Below are positions 45,227 through 54,521 of a DNA stretch of 64,000 nt, one piece after another. Made by a program: the position numbers and the translations under genes. The stretch lies in assembly GCF_036287235.1 (NCBI RefSeq), contig NZ_CP142850.1, positions 2,187,127 through 2,251,126 on the forward strand. The letters run 5' to 3'. How positions within the stretch are numbered: position 1 is the stretch's first letter; every line of letters begins with the position of its first letter. Below the pieces are notes generated by a model. It was not told where the DNA came from. It was given only the letters and a program-made list of their open reading frames with translations, and made no database searches. The DNA comes from Exiguobacterium sp. 9-2 (GTDB taxonomy: Bacteria > Bacillota > Bacilli > Exiguobacteriales > Exiguobacteriaceae).

Positions 45227-47623
45227 TTATGCACGAAGTTCCGCATTGAAAGTTTCTTTCACTGCATCAACGACTCGCTGTTGCGCTGTCGTAATCTCTT
45301 CGTCGACGAGCGTCCGTTCTTTGTTTTGGTAACGAAGAGAGAAGGCGAACGATTTTTTATGTTCTCCAACGTTCTCTCCCGTATAGACATCGAATAATTC
45401 GATTGCCTGTAGAAGTGGACCGGCCGCCTCCTTCATGACATCGACGATTGATTGTGCCGTCACTGATCGCTCAACGACGATTGCTAAGTCACGTGTCATC
45501 GATGGGAAACGTGAGATTTCCGAGTAGACCTGTTCTTCCTTCGAACGCAATGCCATTGCCTCTAACTCGAAGACGTACACTTCTTTTAGACCATACTGTT
45601 CTTTTGACAGACCAGGATGCACTTGACCGACGAATCCGATTGCTTCTCCATCAAGCAGAATACGTGCCGTCCGCCCTGGGTGCATCGATGGAATGCTCGC
45701 TGCCTCAAACGTCAACGTGATACCAGACGCAGATGCGAGTGTCTCGACGATTCCTTTCATGACGAAGAAATCTGTTTTAACAAGTGTACCATGAGCACGG
45801 TGTTGTTCTGATACACCAACTGCGACGCCACCAATCATTTCTTGTTCGATTGGAAGTGTCTCAAGTGAAGCATCTCGTTGTAGATAAACACTACCGAGTT
45901 CATAGAACGCGACATCTGCATGCTGTCGAGCGACGTTATGTTGTGCGACTTCAAGGAGTCCCGGAATGAGTGATGTCCGCAATGTCGAACGTGCTTCACT
46001 GATTGGCATCGCCAGTTTGACTGGATGCAGATCTTCCCGTTCATTGAATTGCATCGCGCGTTGCTCGCTCGTCAATGAATACGTGATTGCTTGTGAGAGA
46101 CCCGCTCCCTGCAATGTCCGACGTAAATGACGACGATGGATGTTCCGTTTTGGTAAGAAACCACGGCTCGCTTCAGACGGTAAGCTTGAAGTCAGTGCAT
46201 CATATCCATAGAGACGTGCGACCTCTTCCGCTAAATCAGCCGGAATTTTCAAATCTTGGCGGCGAGTCGGTACGCTGACCGTCAAGGCATCCCCCGATAA
46301 TTCAACACCGAGACCAAGACGTTCGAGTAACGTTTGCATGACCGTTCCTTCAATTTCCATACCAAGACGATGATTGATGTACGAGACACTCGCTTCAATC
46401 AAATGATCGTCAAGCTCGAGCGTTCCGGCTTGAGCGACACCGGCTTGAACCGTTCCACCCGAAAGTTCAGCAATCAAAGCTGTAGCACGATCGAGTGCTA
46501 ACAAGACACGACGTGGGTCGACACCTTTTTCAAAACGCGCACTCGAGTCAGAACGGAGTCCAAGAACACGGCTCGTCTTCCGGACAGAAATCGGTGCGAA
46601 ATAAGCAGACTCTAAAATGATCGATGTCGTATTACCGTCCACTTCGGTATTTGCTCCACCCATGACTCCAGCAAGCGCGACCGGGCGTTCACCGTCTGTG
46701 ATGACGAGCATCGAAGAATCAAGTGTCCGCTCGACTTCGTCTAACGTCGTGAATGACTCCCCTGCACGTGCTTGACGCACGACGATTTGTTTCCCGAGTT
46801 TTTCGGCATCGAATGAATGAAGCGGCTGACCTGTTTCAAGTAAAACGAAGTTCGTGACGTCGACGACGTTGTTGATCGGACGAATGCCGTTCGCGATCAA
46901 GCGGTTTTTTAACCAAGTCGGTGATTCTTGAATCGTCACCCCTTGGATTTCTCGTGCCGCGTAGAACGAGCAGTCTTCTGAATCAAGCGTCACTTCTACT
47001 GTCGTCGCTGGCTCTGCTTCTTTGACTTCAACGACCGGGAAAGTCGGTGTCGTGTCATAAAGCGCGGCCACTTCGTGTGCGACACCATACATGCTGAGAC
47101 AGTCCGAACGGTTCGGTGTTAAGCCAAGTTCGAGGATTTCGTCGCGAAGACCGAGTAATTCCAAGACGTCTTGTCCTGGTGTGACTGGTTCACGGAACGT
47201 ATGGATCCCGTCCTGCTCATCTTCTCGGATATATTTTTTTTCGAATCCGAGTTCTTCGAGTGAACAGATCATCCCTTCCGAGACGACACCGCGCAATTTG
47301 GCACGTTTAATTTTAATCCCTGGCAAGCGAGCTCCGACACGCGCGACGATGACATCTTGTCCTGCTTCGACGTTCGGTGCACCACAAACGATTTGAACTG
47401 GTTCGTCTTGTCCGATGTCAACTGTCGTAACGTTTAATTTATCTGCTTCTGGATGTTTTTCTTTCGTTAACACACGTCCGACGACGATGTTGTTTAACGC
47501 TTCATCCCGGACATCGACGCCTTCGACTTCGATTCCACTCTTAGTAATCAAATCAGCCAGGTCTTGTCCTGATGTATGACTGACATCCACATATTCGTTC
47601 AACCATTGTTTTGAGACTAACAT
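45227..47623 (-). CDS. pheT: Phenylalanyl-tRNA synthetase, beta subunit
   Basis: Large subunit of the heterotetrameric synthetase that charges tRNA-Phe. The 798-residue protein has an N-terminal tRNA-binding EMAP-like domain (NNIVVGRVLTKEKHPEADKLNVTTVDIG region, residues ~42-150), B3/B4 editing domains with the GVMGGANTEV segment, B5 and a C-terminal anticodon-binding domain. It follows pheS by 12 bases; expression is set by the T-box leader upstream of pheS. Confidence 0.97.
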   Translation of the reverse strand: MLVSKQWLNEYVDVSHTSGQDLADLITKSGIEVEGVDVRDEALNNIVVGRVLTKEKHPEADKLNVTTVDIGQDEPVQIVCGAPNVEAGQDVIVARVGARLPGIKIKRAKLRGVVSEGMICSLEELGFEKKYIREDEQDGIHTFREPVTPGQDVLELLGLRDEILELGLTPNRSDCLSMYGVAHEVAALYDTTPTFPVVEVKEAEPATTVEVTLDSEDCSFYAAREIQGVTIQESPTWLKNRLIANGIRPINNVVDVTNFVLLETGQPLHSFDAEKLGKQIVVRQARAGESFTTLDEVERTLDSSMLVITDGERPVALAGVMGGANTEVDGNTTSIILESAYFAPISVRKTSRVLGLRSDSSARFEKGVDPRRVLLALDRATALIAELSGGTVQAGVAQAGTLELDDHLIEASVSYINHRLGMEIEGTVMQTLLERLGLGVELSGDALTVSVPTRRQDLKIPADLAEEVARLYGYDALTSSLPSEASRGFLPKRNIHRRHLRRTLQGAGLSQAITYSLTSEQRAMQFNEREDLHPVKLAMPISEARSTLRTSLIPGLLEVAQHNVARQHADVAFYELGSVYLQRDASLETLPIEQEMIGGVAVGVSEQHRAHGTLVKTDFFVMKGIVETLASASGITLTFEAASIPSMHPGRTARILLDGEAIGFVGQVHPGLSKEQYGLKEVYVFELEAMALRSKEEQVYSEISRFPSMTRDLAIVVERSVTAQSIVDVMKEAAGPLLQAIELFDVYTGENVGEHKKSFAFSLRYQNKERTLVDEEITTAQQRVVDAVKETFNAELRA

Positions 47624-47635
47624 CTGCGTTCCCCC

Positions 47636-48658
47636 TTAAAACTGTTCGCTGAAGCGAACGTCATTCGTATAGAAGTGGCGAATATCATCGACACCGTATT
47701 TCAACATGGCAATCCGTTCGATGCCCATTCCGAATGCAAAACCTGACATTTTCGTGCTATCATATTCGGCCATTTCGAGAACGTGAGGATGAACCATTCC
47801 AGCACCTAGAATTTCAATCCAACCCGTCTGTTTACAGATGTTGCATCCTTTACCGCCACATTTGAAACACGAAACGTCGACTTCGACGGACGGCTCCGTG
47901 AACGGGAAGAAACTTGGACGTAAGCGGACTTCACGCGCTTCACCGAACATCTGCTTCGCGAAGGCTTCAAGCGTTCCTTTTAAGTCTGCCATCGAAATCG
48001 ATTCTCCGACGACTAGTCCTTCGACTTGCATGAATTGATGCGAGTGCGTCGCATCATCTTCGTCTCGACGATAGACTTTACCTGGGCAAAGAATGCGGAT
48101 CGGTTCACCTTTAGAAGCGAGCATCGTCCGTGCTTGGACCGGCGACGTATGCGTTCGCATCAAGATTTCTTCCGTGATGTAGAATGAATCTTGCATATCA
48201 CGTGCTGGGTGATCCTTCGGCAGATTCAACATCTCGAAGTTGAAAAGATCTTGCTCGACTTCTGGTCCTTCGGCAATCGTATAACCGAGTCCGACAAAGA
48301 TGTCTTCGATCTCATCCGTCACCTGTTGCAAGAGGTGCGCATGACCGACCTTTTTCGGACGTCCTGGTAATGTGACGTCAATTGCTTCCGCTGCCAGTTT
48401 CGCATCCATTTCTTGTTGTTTGACAGCTGTCAGACGTTGTTCGAGTTGCTCTTGGATCGCTTGACGGACCGTATTCGCGATCTCACCGACGACTGGTCGT
48501 TCTTCCGCTGATAGCTTACCCATTCCTCGTAATACTTCTGTGATTGGTCCCTTTTTCCCGAGATACTTGACTCGGACGTCATTAAGATCTTTTTGTGTTG
48601 TTGCCTGATCGACTAATGTCAACGCTTCATCGCGTAATGCTTCTAATTGCTCGCGCAT
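47636..48658 (-). CDS. pheS: Phenylalanyl-tRNA synthetase, alpha subunit
   Basis: Catalytic subunit of PheRS. The 340-residue protein has an N-terminal coiled coil and class II synthetase motifs: motif 2 [10 protein letters not shown] to the FRRDE-like [14 protein letters not shown], and motif 3 with [11 protein letters not shown], plus [15 protein letters not shown]-type phenylalanine pocket. The ATG at 48658 follows GGAG. The ORF extended upstream would run through the T-box leader and is not used. Confidence 0.97.
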   Translation of the reverse strand: MREQLEALRDEALTLVDQATTQKDLNDVRVKYLGKKGPITEVLRGMGKLSAEERPVVGEIANTVRQAIQEQLEQRLTAVKQQEMDAKLAAEAIDVTLPGRPKKVGHAHLLQQVTDEIEDIFVGLGYTIAEGPEVEQDLFNFEMLNLPKDHPARDMQDSFYITEEILMRTHTSPVQARTMLASKGEPIRILCPGKVYRRDEDDATHSHQFMQVEGLVVGESISMADLKGTLEAFAKQMFGEAREVRLRPSFFPFTEPSVEVDVSCFKCGGKGCNICKQTGWIEILGAGMVHPHVLEMAEYDSTKMSGFAFGMGIERIAMLKYGVDDIRHFYTNDVRFSEQF

Positions 48659-48692
48659 CTTTCCCACTCCTTTAGTTGAAGATATAAAAAAA

Positions 48693-48935
48693 CGTCCCTC
48701 CGGCAAATGCCGAAGGGACGATGTAAACACCGTGGTACCACCCTTGTTTGACTTTTCAATCGAAAAGTCCTCCAATTGCGCGATAACGGGCGCATCCCGT
48801 CACGATCTCTCGTGCGACTCCGGAGTGAATTCGGTTAGCAGATTCACGAAGCAGTTTTCAGTCTACGACCGCTTCTCCCTGATTGAATCGTTCCCTAACG
48901 TACTCTGTTCCATCAACGTCCATGATGTATTCCTG
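48693..48935 (-). promoter_or_regulatory. T-box riboswitch leader of pheST
   Basis: The leader has the canonical T-box core GGGTGGTACCACGG (minus strand, 48730-48743), then a terminator hairpin (CGTCCCTTCGGC with GCCGGAGGGACG, 48693-48720) followed by a T-run. Upstream lie a structured stem I region with AGTA and AG elements. Uncharged tRNA-Phe would pair with the specifier and stabilise the antiterminator. The specifier codon is inferred from the downstream gene rather than resolved. This accounts for the 48659-48966 gap. Confidence 0.9.
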
Positions 48936-48941
48936 ATGTTC

Positions 48942-48970
48942 ACTTTAGCATGAACGCTTGTCGGTTTCAA
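48942..48970 (-). promoter_or_regulatory. Promoter of pheST
   Basis: TTGAAA, 17-base spacer, TAAAGT on the minus strand, just upstream of the T-box leader. The -35 overlaps the end of the rRNA methyltransferase gene. Confidence 0.65.
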
Positions 48971-49719
48971 TCCACGCTTGCAAAATGATAGAGCAAAATG
49001 CCAGCCGCTACTGCCGCATTCAATGACTCCGCTTTACCGCGGATCGGGATGTAGGCACGCTCATCACAATAAGAGAGCAATTCTGGCGCAACGCCTTGTG
49101 CTTCGTTCCCGATGATCAAACCGAGTGCATCCATCGGTGCGATCGTTTGATAAGACGTCGCTCCTTCTAACGCCGTGCCGATTACCGCAATTCCTTGCTC
49201 GTGCAGGGCATTGACTGCCTCTTCGAGTGGCATTGCGATAACAGGTAAGTGGAAAAGTGATCCTTGCGTCGCACGGATGACTTTTCCGTTATAGACGTCA
49301 ACTGTTCCCGGTCCGACGACGACACCATCGAATCCAGCTGCGTCAGCTGTCCGAATCATCGTCCCGACGTTCCCTGGATCTTGTAGACGATCGAGCAACA
49401 AATAGCGTCCTCGTTCTAATTGTGCCGAAGCTTGTTTCATCTCACAGACAGCGAAGATGCCTTGCGACGTTTCCGTCTCAGCCAGTACTTTGATGACGGC
49501 TTCATCGATCGTAAAGACATCGGCATTTCTTTTCCAAGAACCTGGTACTTGGTACGATTCACGCACGATCAATTCCTTGACGATTCCAGCGCGAACAGCT
49601 TCTTCAATCAGATGTTCTCCTTCGATCAAGAAACGGTTCGTCTGCAGACGTCCTTTTTTCGTTAAGAGTTTTTTCCATTGTTTAACGATTTCGTTCTTTG
49701 CTGATGCGATGTGCTTCAT
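48967..49719 (-). CDS. SpoU/TrmH-family RNA 2'-O-methyltransferase (YsgA-like)
   Basis: A 250-residue SPOUT-type methyltransferase. The N-terminal substrate-binding domain (RFLIEGEHLIEEAV) precedes the trefoil-knot domain with LLLDRLQDPGNVGTMIRTADAAGFDG, VIRATQGSLFHLPV, LIIGNEAQGVAPEL and PIRGKAESLNAAVAAGILLY, the three SpoU motifs. The ATG at 49719 falls just past the end of the upstream M42 gene. Its position next to pheS matches ysgA; the modified RNA site is unknown. Confidence 0.92.
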   Translation of the reverse strand: MKHIASAKNEIVKQWKKLLTKKGRLQTNRFLIEGEHLIEEAVRAGIVKELIVRESYQVPGSWKRNADVFTIDEAVIKVLAETETSQGIFAVCEMKQASAQLERGRYLLLDRLQDPGNVGTMIRTADAAGFDGVVVGPGTVDVYNGKVIRATQGSLFHLPVIAMPLEEAVNALHEQGIAVIGTALEGATSYQTIAPMDALGLIIGNEAQGVAPELLSYCDERAYIPIRGKAESLNAAVAAGILLYHFASVD

Positions 49720-49726
49720 TATTTTA

Positions 49727-50809
49727 TTACCCCTCGTAGATCGCTTGGACGGTCTCCGCATCAAGACGTTTTGTGACAGCAACGACTAAATCGACGGCTG
49801 CCTCGAAATCGGCTTTATGCATGATTGAGACGTTCGTATGCAGGTAACGGATCGGTACAGTCAATGCAAGTGATGGAACACCTGTATTAGACAAATGGAA
49901 TTTTGCTGCATCCGTTCCGCCACCTGGCGTTAAGTCCAGTTGATACTTGATATTTTCTTCTGTTGCGACTTTCGTCACGAAATCGATCAATCCACGATGT
50001 GCGATCATCGTTGCATCGAACATGATGACTTGAACGCCTTCACCTAATTTAGACAATGCTTCACGATCGGTCATTCCTGGCGTATCACCTGGGATACCTG
50101 TATCGACTGCAAAGGCGATTGATGGTTTCAGCAGGTGTGCGACGGTTTGAGCCCCACGTAACCCGACTTCTTCCTGAACAGTCGCTCCTGCGAAAATCGT
50201 GTTCGGATGACCGTCTGCTTTTAAGCGTTTGATTGCTTCGATTGCGATGGCACAACCAATCCGGTTGTCCCACGCTTTTGCCATCAAGAAGTTCTCATTT
50301 TTCATCACAGTAAATTCGCAATGTGGAACGACCGTATCACCCGGACGAATTCCCCAACCGTCGACTTCTTCTTTTGATGAAGCACCGATATCGATGAACA
50401 TATCTTTAATGTCGACCGGCTTATTGCGCGCTTCCGGTGGTAAAACATGAGGTGGTTTTGCACCGATTACGCCTGGAATGACTTCACCAGATGACGTTAC
50501 AATGTTCATACGCTGTGCCAAGAGGACTTGACCCCACCAACCGCCGAGTGGTTGGAAACGAAGGAATCCTTTTTCATCGATCTTCGTGACCATGAATCCG
50601 ACTTCATCCATGTGACCAGCAATCAATACACGTGGTGCATCTTCGCCTGCGCCTTTATGTTCAGCAAACAGACTACCGAGACCATCCTGGTGGAATGCTT
50701 CTGCATGAGGTTCTAAATATTCACGCATGAGGCTCCGGACTTCTTTTTCGTTTCCCGGTACACCTGTTGCGTCCGTGAGACGTTTTAGCATATGTAATTG
50801 TTCGTTCAT
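49727..50809 (-). CDS. M42 family metallopeptidase (YsdC-like)
   Basis: A 360-residue dinuclear metal aminopeptidase of the M42 family. It has AGHMDEVGFMVT (His68, Asp70 type metal ligands), CAIAIEAIKRL in the second region, EEVGLRGAQT with the catalytic and metal-binding glutamates, and DTGIPGDTPGM. The ATG follows AAGGAGG. B. subtilis holds a homologue, ysdC, near rplT-infC, so the context supports the assignment. Substrate range is probably small peptides. Confidence 0.92.
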   Translation of the reverse strand: MNEQLHMLKRLTDATGVPGNEKEVRSLMREYLEPHAEAFHQDGLGSLFAEHKGAGEDAPRVLIAGHMDEVGFMVTKIDEKGFLRFQPLGGWWGQVLLAQRMNIVTSSGEVIPGVIGAKPPHVLPPEARNKPVDIKDMFIDIGASSKEEVDGWGIRPGDTVVPHCEFTVMKNENFLMAKAWDNRIGCAIAIEAIKRLKADGHPNTIFAGATVQEEVGLRGAQTVAHLLKPSIAFAVDTGIPGDTPGMTDREALSKLGEGVQVIMFDATMIAHRGLIDFVTKVATEENIKYQLDLTPGGGTDAAKFHLSNTGVPSLALTVPIRYLHTNVSIMHKADFEAAVDLVVAVTKRLDAETVQAIYEG

Positions 50810-50821
50810 CTGATTTCCTCC

Positions 50822-51304
50822 TTAGTAACCGTTGTCTTGTCGCACATGGTTTGCTTCATTTTTAGAAATGTAAGCCTTGAAAATCATATCCTGTGTAAAG
50901 CCTAGTGTAGCACCTAATGCAAGGTATGCACCAATCAGAACATCATAACTTTGTTCCGTCCGCGAGATCGCAAAGACGTTCGTTTTGTTATAGACGTCTA
51001 AAAAAGCATCTGTTGCTGTCAAATAGAAGTCACCTTCTGTAAAATGACTCTTCTTGTACTCAAGCGCTAGACCTAGTGAGAGTAGAAAATGGACGCCATC
51101 GACATATTCCTCAAGAATTGTGACTTGAGCGGATGGTCCCTTGTTCGACCAGAACTTAAAGCAACGTGTCTCGTTCGCAAGTTCACCGAGTTCGACCAAT
51201 AAGGCAAGCAGACGCTCGTCGAATTGATTGCCTGTTAATTGATGTTCTGACTGAATCCGTTTATCCAACTGTTCTTGCATCTCAAAAAGTGTCAACCAAT
51301 CCAT
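50822..51304 (-). CDS. dUTPase-like all-alpha nucleotide pyrophosphatase
   Basis: A 160-residue all-helical NTP pyrophosphohydrolase of the dimeric dUTPase-like family. The metal-binding pattern is visible in ELGELANETRCFKFW and EEYVDGVHFLLSLGL, where the E-x3-E and later Glu-Asp bind magnesium. It would hydrolyse dUTP or a related nucleotide to keep uracil out of DNA. AAGGAG precedes the ATG. It sits between rplT and the M42 peptidase gene, in the same direction. A role on another nucleotide cannot be excluded. Confidence 0.85.
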   Translation of the reverse strand: MDWLTLFEMQEQLDKRIQSEHQLTGNQFDERLLALLVELGELANETRCFKFWSNKGPSAQVTILEEYVDGVHFLLSLGLALEYKKSHFTEGDFYLTATDAFLDVYNKTNVFAISRTEQSYDVLIGAYLALGATLGFTQDMIFKAYISKNEANHVRQDNGY

Positions 51305-51386
51305 CTTTAATTCTCCTTCTATCTAAAAAAATCATATGACCGTCTCATCGACGTGCCTTCTTATTTTATCATTAAATCGAAAAAAA

Positions 51387-51411
51387 CGTCGGAGAATTAA
51401 ATTCCCCGACG
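51387..51411 (-). terminator. Intrinsic terminator after rplT
   Basis: Stem CGTCGGxGAATT with AATTCxCCGACG around a two-base loop, followed by seven T on the minus strand, 12 bases past the rplT stop. Confidence 0.88.
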
Positions 51412-51422
51412 AATTGTAGAAC

Positions 51423-51782
51423 TTAAGCGTTCAATTTTGCTTTTGCTGTGTCAGCAAGTGAAGCAAATGCAGTTGCATCTGTAACTGCGAGGTCAGCGAG
51501 CATCTTACGGTTAACGTCGATACCTGCTAATTTAAGACCATGCATCATGCGGCTGTAAGAAAGACCGTTGATACGTGCTGCCGCATTGATCCGAGTGATC
51601 CAGAGGCGACGGAAGTCACGTTTCTTTTGACGACGGTCACGGTAAGCGTACATGAGAGATTTCATGACTTGCTGTTTCGCAACCTTGAAGAGTGTATGTT
51701 TCGAGCCGTAGTAGCCCTTAGCTAATTTGAGTTGTTTTTTACGACGTTGACGAGTCGTATATCCGCCTTTTACGCGTGGCAT
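51423..51782 (-). CDS. rplT: 50S ribosomal protein L20
   Basis: Early-assembly 23S rRNA-binding protein and, in Bacillus, the autogenous repressor of the infC operon through its leader RNA. The 119-residue protein starts [16 protein letters not shown] and has [21 protein letters not shown] and [11 protein letters not shown], full length for the family. It is third in infC-rpmI-rplT. Confidence 0.98.
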   Translation of the reverse strand: MPRVKGGYTTRQRRKKQLKLAKGYYGSKHTLFKVAKQQVMKSLMYAYRDRRQKKRDFRRLWITRINAAARINGLSYSRMMHGLKLAGIDVNRKMLADLAVTDATAFASLADTAKAKLNA

Positions 51783-51819
51783 ATAAATTCCCTCCTAAAT
51801 CTGTATACGATTGGATAAA

Positions 51820-52014
51820 TTACTTCGCGATCATGTGACGGATGCGTTTGAAGTCACCCGTAGATACCATGCTAGCTTTACGTAATTTACGTTTCGCTTT
51901 TGTTGATTTGTTACCGAACAAGTGGCTTGTGTAAGCACGACCACGTTTCAATTTGCCAGAAGCAGTACGTTTGAAACGTTTAGAAGCACCGCGGTGCGAT
52001 TTCATTTTAGGCAT
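51820..52014 (-). CDS. rpmI: 50S ribosomal protein L35
   Basis: Small basic large-subunit protein of 64 residues, starting [17 protein letters not shown] with the conserved lysine-rich pattern and ending RIRHMI. It lies between infC and rplT in the universal Bacillales order, 27 bases after infC and 37 before rplT. Confidence 0.97.
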   Translation of the reverse strand: MPKMKSHRGASKRFKRTASGKLKRGRAYTSHLFGNKSTKAKRKLRKASMVSTGDFKRIRHMIAK

Positions 52015-52041
52015 GAGAGATTCCCTCCTACTTCGATTCGA

Positions 52042-52557
52042 TTAGTCTTCTTTCTTAGGAGCAAGCACGAGGAACATGCTGCGTCCTTCCATCTTCGGTC
52101 TCTGTTCCACAACACCGAACTCACTTAAATCCGTTGCGAGGCGTTCGAGAACGCGTCTACCGATTTCCGAGTGAGTGATGGCACGACCGCGGAAACGAAT
52201 ACTCGCTTTCACTTTGTTACCATTCTCCAAGAATTTCTTCGCATTACGGAATTTCGTTTGGAAGTCGTTCTCCTCGATCGTCGGGCTAAGACGAACTTCT
52301 TTCATCTGAATCACTTTCTGATTCTTCCGAGTTTCTTTGTCCTTCTTTTGCATCTCGAAACGGTATTTACCATAGTCCATGATCTTACAAACTGGCGGTG
52401 TCGCTTGTGGAGCGACCATGACGAGGTCAAGTTCCGCTTCCTCTGCGAGACGTAGCGCTTCGTTGCGTGATTGGACACCTAGTTGAGCACCATCCGCTCC
52501 GATAAGACGAACTTCCCGGGCACGGATGCTTTCATTGATTAACAGATCTTTGCTAAT
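52042..52557 (-). CDS. infC: Translation initiation factor IF-3, ATT start
   Basis: Prevents premature 70S joining and checks start-codon pairing. The 171-residue protein has the N-terminal [13 protein letters not shown], the linker with [12 protein letters not shown] and the C-terminal [11 protein letters not shown] and [13 protein letters not shown]. The start is an ATT at 52557 with GGAGGT seven bases upstream, since no ATG is available at the conserved position; an ATG at 52680 would add a non-conserved N terminus lying in the leader. infC genes are known for rare start codons, which IF-3 itself discriminates against, giving autoregulation. Confidence 0.95.
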   Translation of the reverse strand: MSKDLLINESIRAREVRLIGADGAQLGVQSRNEALRLAEEAELDLVMVAPQATPPVCKIMDYGKYRFEMQKKDKETRKNQKVIQMKEVRLSPTIEENDFQTKFRNAKKFLENGNKVKASIRFRGRAITHSEIGRRVLERLATDLSEFGVVEQRPKMEGRSMFLVLAPKKED

Positions 52558-52561
52558 GGTT

Positions 52562-52765
52562 AGCACCTCCATCGTGCATTGCACGAAAAATGAATGATAG
52601 AAAACGCTATAAAAAAAGCGTCGGCAGTTTTTCCCGCCCACACTCATAAGGAACGCCAAGGCACAGCATTTGCTATACATTGCGTATCTTCATGATGAAC
52701 CAGTACGAGTTATCATACATGGTGAGAAGCGGGATGCTTCTGCTTTGTTGTCATTTCACTTTGCT
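52562..52765 (-). promoter_or_regulatory. infC-rpmI-rplT leader, L20-type autoregulatory RNA
   Basis: A leader of about 200 bases lies between the promoter and the ATT start. It contains a GC-rich hairpin (GGCGG pairing with CTGCC, near 52612-52635) followed by GACGC and seven T, as expected for a terminator controlled by L20 in Bacillales. The match to the L20 leader is by position and layout; the conserved L20-binding fold was not traced base by base. Confidence 0.6.
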
Positions 52766-52795
52766 ATCATAGCACTTGTTTTCCCGTGATGTCAA
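52766..52795 (-). promoter_or_regulatory. Sigma-A promoter of the infC operon
   Basis: Consensus TTGACA, 18-base spacer, TATGAT on the minus strand, opening the infC leader. Divergent from katA. Confidence 0.8.
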
Positions 52796-52947
52796 GCCGC
52801 TTTCTATGTTCTTACAGAACGTTGCTCACATACTTGATTATAATAGCAATCCTTTTACGGATAAGCAAGAAGTTTCTAACCTGTTTTTCACGGGTACATT
52901 CATAACATGAAAAAAGATTCAGAACATTCGCAAGCAAAACTGTTTAT

Positions 52948-52962
52948 TTAGAATGATTATTG
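52948..52962. promoter_or_regulatory. Candidate PerR box 1 upstream of katA
   Basis: TTAGAATGATTATTG matches the PerR consensus TTATAATNATTATAA at 11 of 14 defined positions. It lies about 40 bases before the katA ATG. Peroxide-sensing PerR represses catalase in many Bacillales. Confidence 0.45.
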
Positions 52963-52964
52963 TT

Positions 52965-52979
52965 TTATAATTAATTTAA
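52965..52979. promoter_or_regulatory. Candidate PerR box 2, overlapping the katA -10 region
   Basis: TTATAATTAATTTAA matches the PerR consensus at 12 of 14 defined positions and overlaps a TATAAT at 52966-52971 that could be the katA -10; the -35 (TTTATT) is weak. The arrangement of tandem boxes over a catalase promoter fits repression. The region is AT-rich, so chance matches are possible. Confidence 0.5.
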
Positions 52980-53004
52980 TCTTACATAAAGGGGAGAATA
53001 ACAG

Positions 53005-54474
53005 ATGACTGAAAAACGATTAACGACCAATCAAGGTGTACCAATCGGAGACAACCAGAATTCACGTACGGCTGGACGTCGCGGACCAACTTTATTAGAA
53101 GACTATCAATTAATTGAAAAGATGGCCCATTTCGATCGGGAACGTGTACCTGAGCGCGTCGTACATGCTCGTGGCTTTGGTGCTCACGGTGTCTTCACTG
53201 TCAAAAATTCGATGAAAAAGTACACGAAAGCTGCGTTTTTACAAGAAGAAGGGACAGAAGTTCCTGTTTTCGCCCGCTTCTCGACTGTTATTCACGGCAC
53301 GCATTCTCCAGAGACGCTCCGCGATCCACGTGGATTCTCTGTCAAGTTCTATACAGAAGAAGGAAACTGGGATTTCGTCGGGAACAACCTTCCTGTCTTC
53401 TTCATTCGTGACGCCATGAAATTCCCGGATATGGTCCATTCTCTCAAACCAGATCCACGCACGAATATTCAAGATCCTGACCGTTACTGGGACTTCATGA
53501 CACTTCGTCCGGAATCGACGAACATGCTCATGCACCTTTTCACGGATGAGGGTATTCCTGCAAGCTACCGTAAAATGCGTGGTTCTTCCGTTCACTCGTT
53601 CAAATGGGTGAATGCACACGGTAATACGGTTTATGTGAAACTACGCTGGGTACCAAAAGCTGGTGTTCATAATCTCTCAGCTGAAGAAGCAACAGAGATT
53701 CAAGGAAAAGATTTCAACCATGCTTCAAACGATACGTTCCAAGCGATTGAAGATGGCGATTACCCGGAATGGGATCTGTTCGTACAGGTACTTGATCCGG
53801 CTGACGTCGATCAGTTCGATTTCGATCCGCTCGACGCGACAAAAGATTGGTTTGAGGATGTCATTCCGTTCCAACACGTTGGTACAATGACATTGAACAA
53901 AAATGTCGACAACTACTTTGCTGAAACAGAATCGGTTGGTTTTAACCCAGGTGTCTTGATTCCAGGGATGTTGCCATCTGAAGATAAGTTACTACAAGGT
54001 CGCTTGTTCTCTTACTCAGATACACAACGCTACCGTATTGGCACGAATTATCAACAACTTCCAATCAACTGTCCGTTTGCACAAGTGAACAACTACCAAC
54101 GTGACGGTGCAATGCCGGTCGGTCAGCAAACGAGTCCGGTCAACTACGAACCGAACCGTTATCAAGAAGAACCAAAAGAAACACCCGAGTATACGGAAGA
54201 AAATCAACCGTTGCTTGATGATAAACACGGTCGTCTCGAAATCGAGAAGACGAATAACTTTGGTCAAGCCGGAGAAGTATACCGTCGTCTGACAGAAGAA
54301 GAGCAAGCAGCTCTTCTGAAGAACCTCGTCAACGACCTTCAGCAAGTCCGTCATGAAAATACGGTCCTGCTCGCAATCTGTAACTTCTATCGTGCTGATG
54401 CATCACTCGGTCAGAAGCTATCAGAAGCGCTTCAAGTCAATATCGAACCGTTCCTGCAACAAATGCGTTCATAA
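53005..54474 (+). CDS. katA: Haem catalase
   Basis: Converts hydrogen peroxide to water and oxygen. The 489-residue monofunctional catalase has FDRERVPERVVHARG with the distal His54, RFSTVIHGTHSPETLRDPRGF, GNNLPVFFIRDAMKFPD with Asn127, and the proximal haem ligand Tyr337 in RLFSYSDTQRYR. GGGGAG precedes the ATG. It resembles the high-turnover catalase reported from Exiguobacterium oxidotolerans in length and motif order, but this is from memory. The gene is on the plus strand, flanked by infC and a secreted protein gene. Confidence 0.96.
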   Translation: MTEKRLTTNQGVPIGDNQNSRTAGRRGPTLLEDYQLIEKMAHFDRERVPERVVHARGFGAHGVFTVKNSMKKYTKAAFLQEEGTEVPVFARFSTVIHGTHSPETLRDPRGFSVKFYTEEGNWDFVGNNLPVFFIRDAMKFPDMVHSLKPDPRTNIQDPDRYWDFMTLRPESTNMLMHLFTDEGIPASYRKMRGSSVHSFKWVNAHGNTVYVKLRWVPKAGVHNLSAEEATEIQGKDFNHASNDTFQAIEDGDYPEWDLFVQVLDPADVDQFDFDPLDATKDWFEDVIPFQHVGTMTLNKNVDNYFAETESVGFNPGVLIPGMLPSEDKLLQGRLFSYSDTQRYRIGTNYQQLPINCPFAQVNNYQRDGAMPVGQQTSPVNYEPNRYQEEPKETPEYTEENQPLLDDKHGRLEIEKTNNFGQAGEVYRRLTEEEQAALLKNLVNDLQQVRHENTVLLAICNFYRADASLGQKLSEALQVNIEPFLQQMRS

Positions 54475-54483
54475 CGCAAAACG

Positions 54484-54511
54484 AGCACCCTCGACACTAG
54501 TCTTGGGTGCT
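54484..54511 (+). terminator. Intrinsic terminator after katA
   Basis: Stem AGCACCC with GGGTGCT around a longer loop, followed by TGTTTGTG on the plus strand, nine bases past the katA stop. The T-run is interrupted. Confidence 0.65.
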
Positions 54512-54521
54512 TGTTTGTGTC

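Noticed and set aside
48659-48775. N-terminal extension of pheS
   Set aside because: The extended frame runs through the T-box terminator and antiterminator; the ATG at 48658 has a ribosome site and matches the family.
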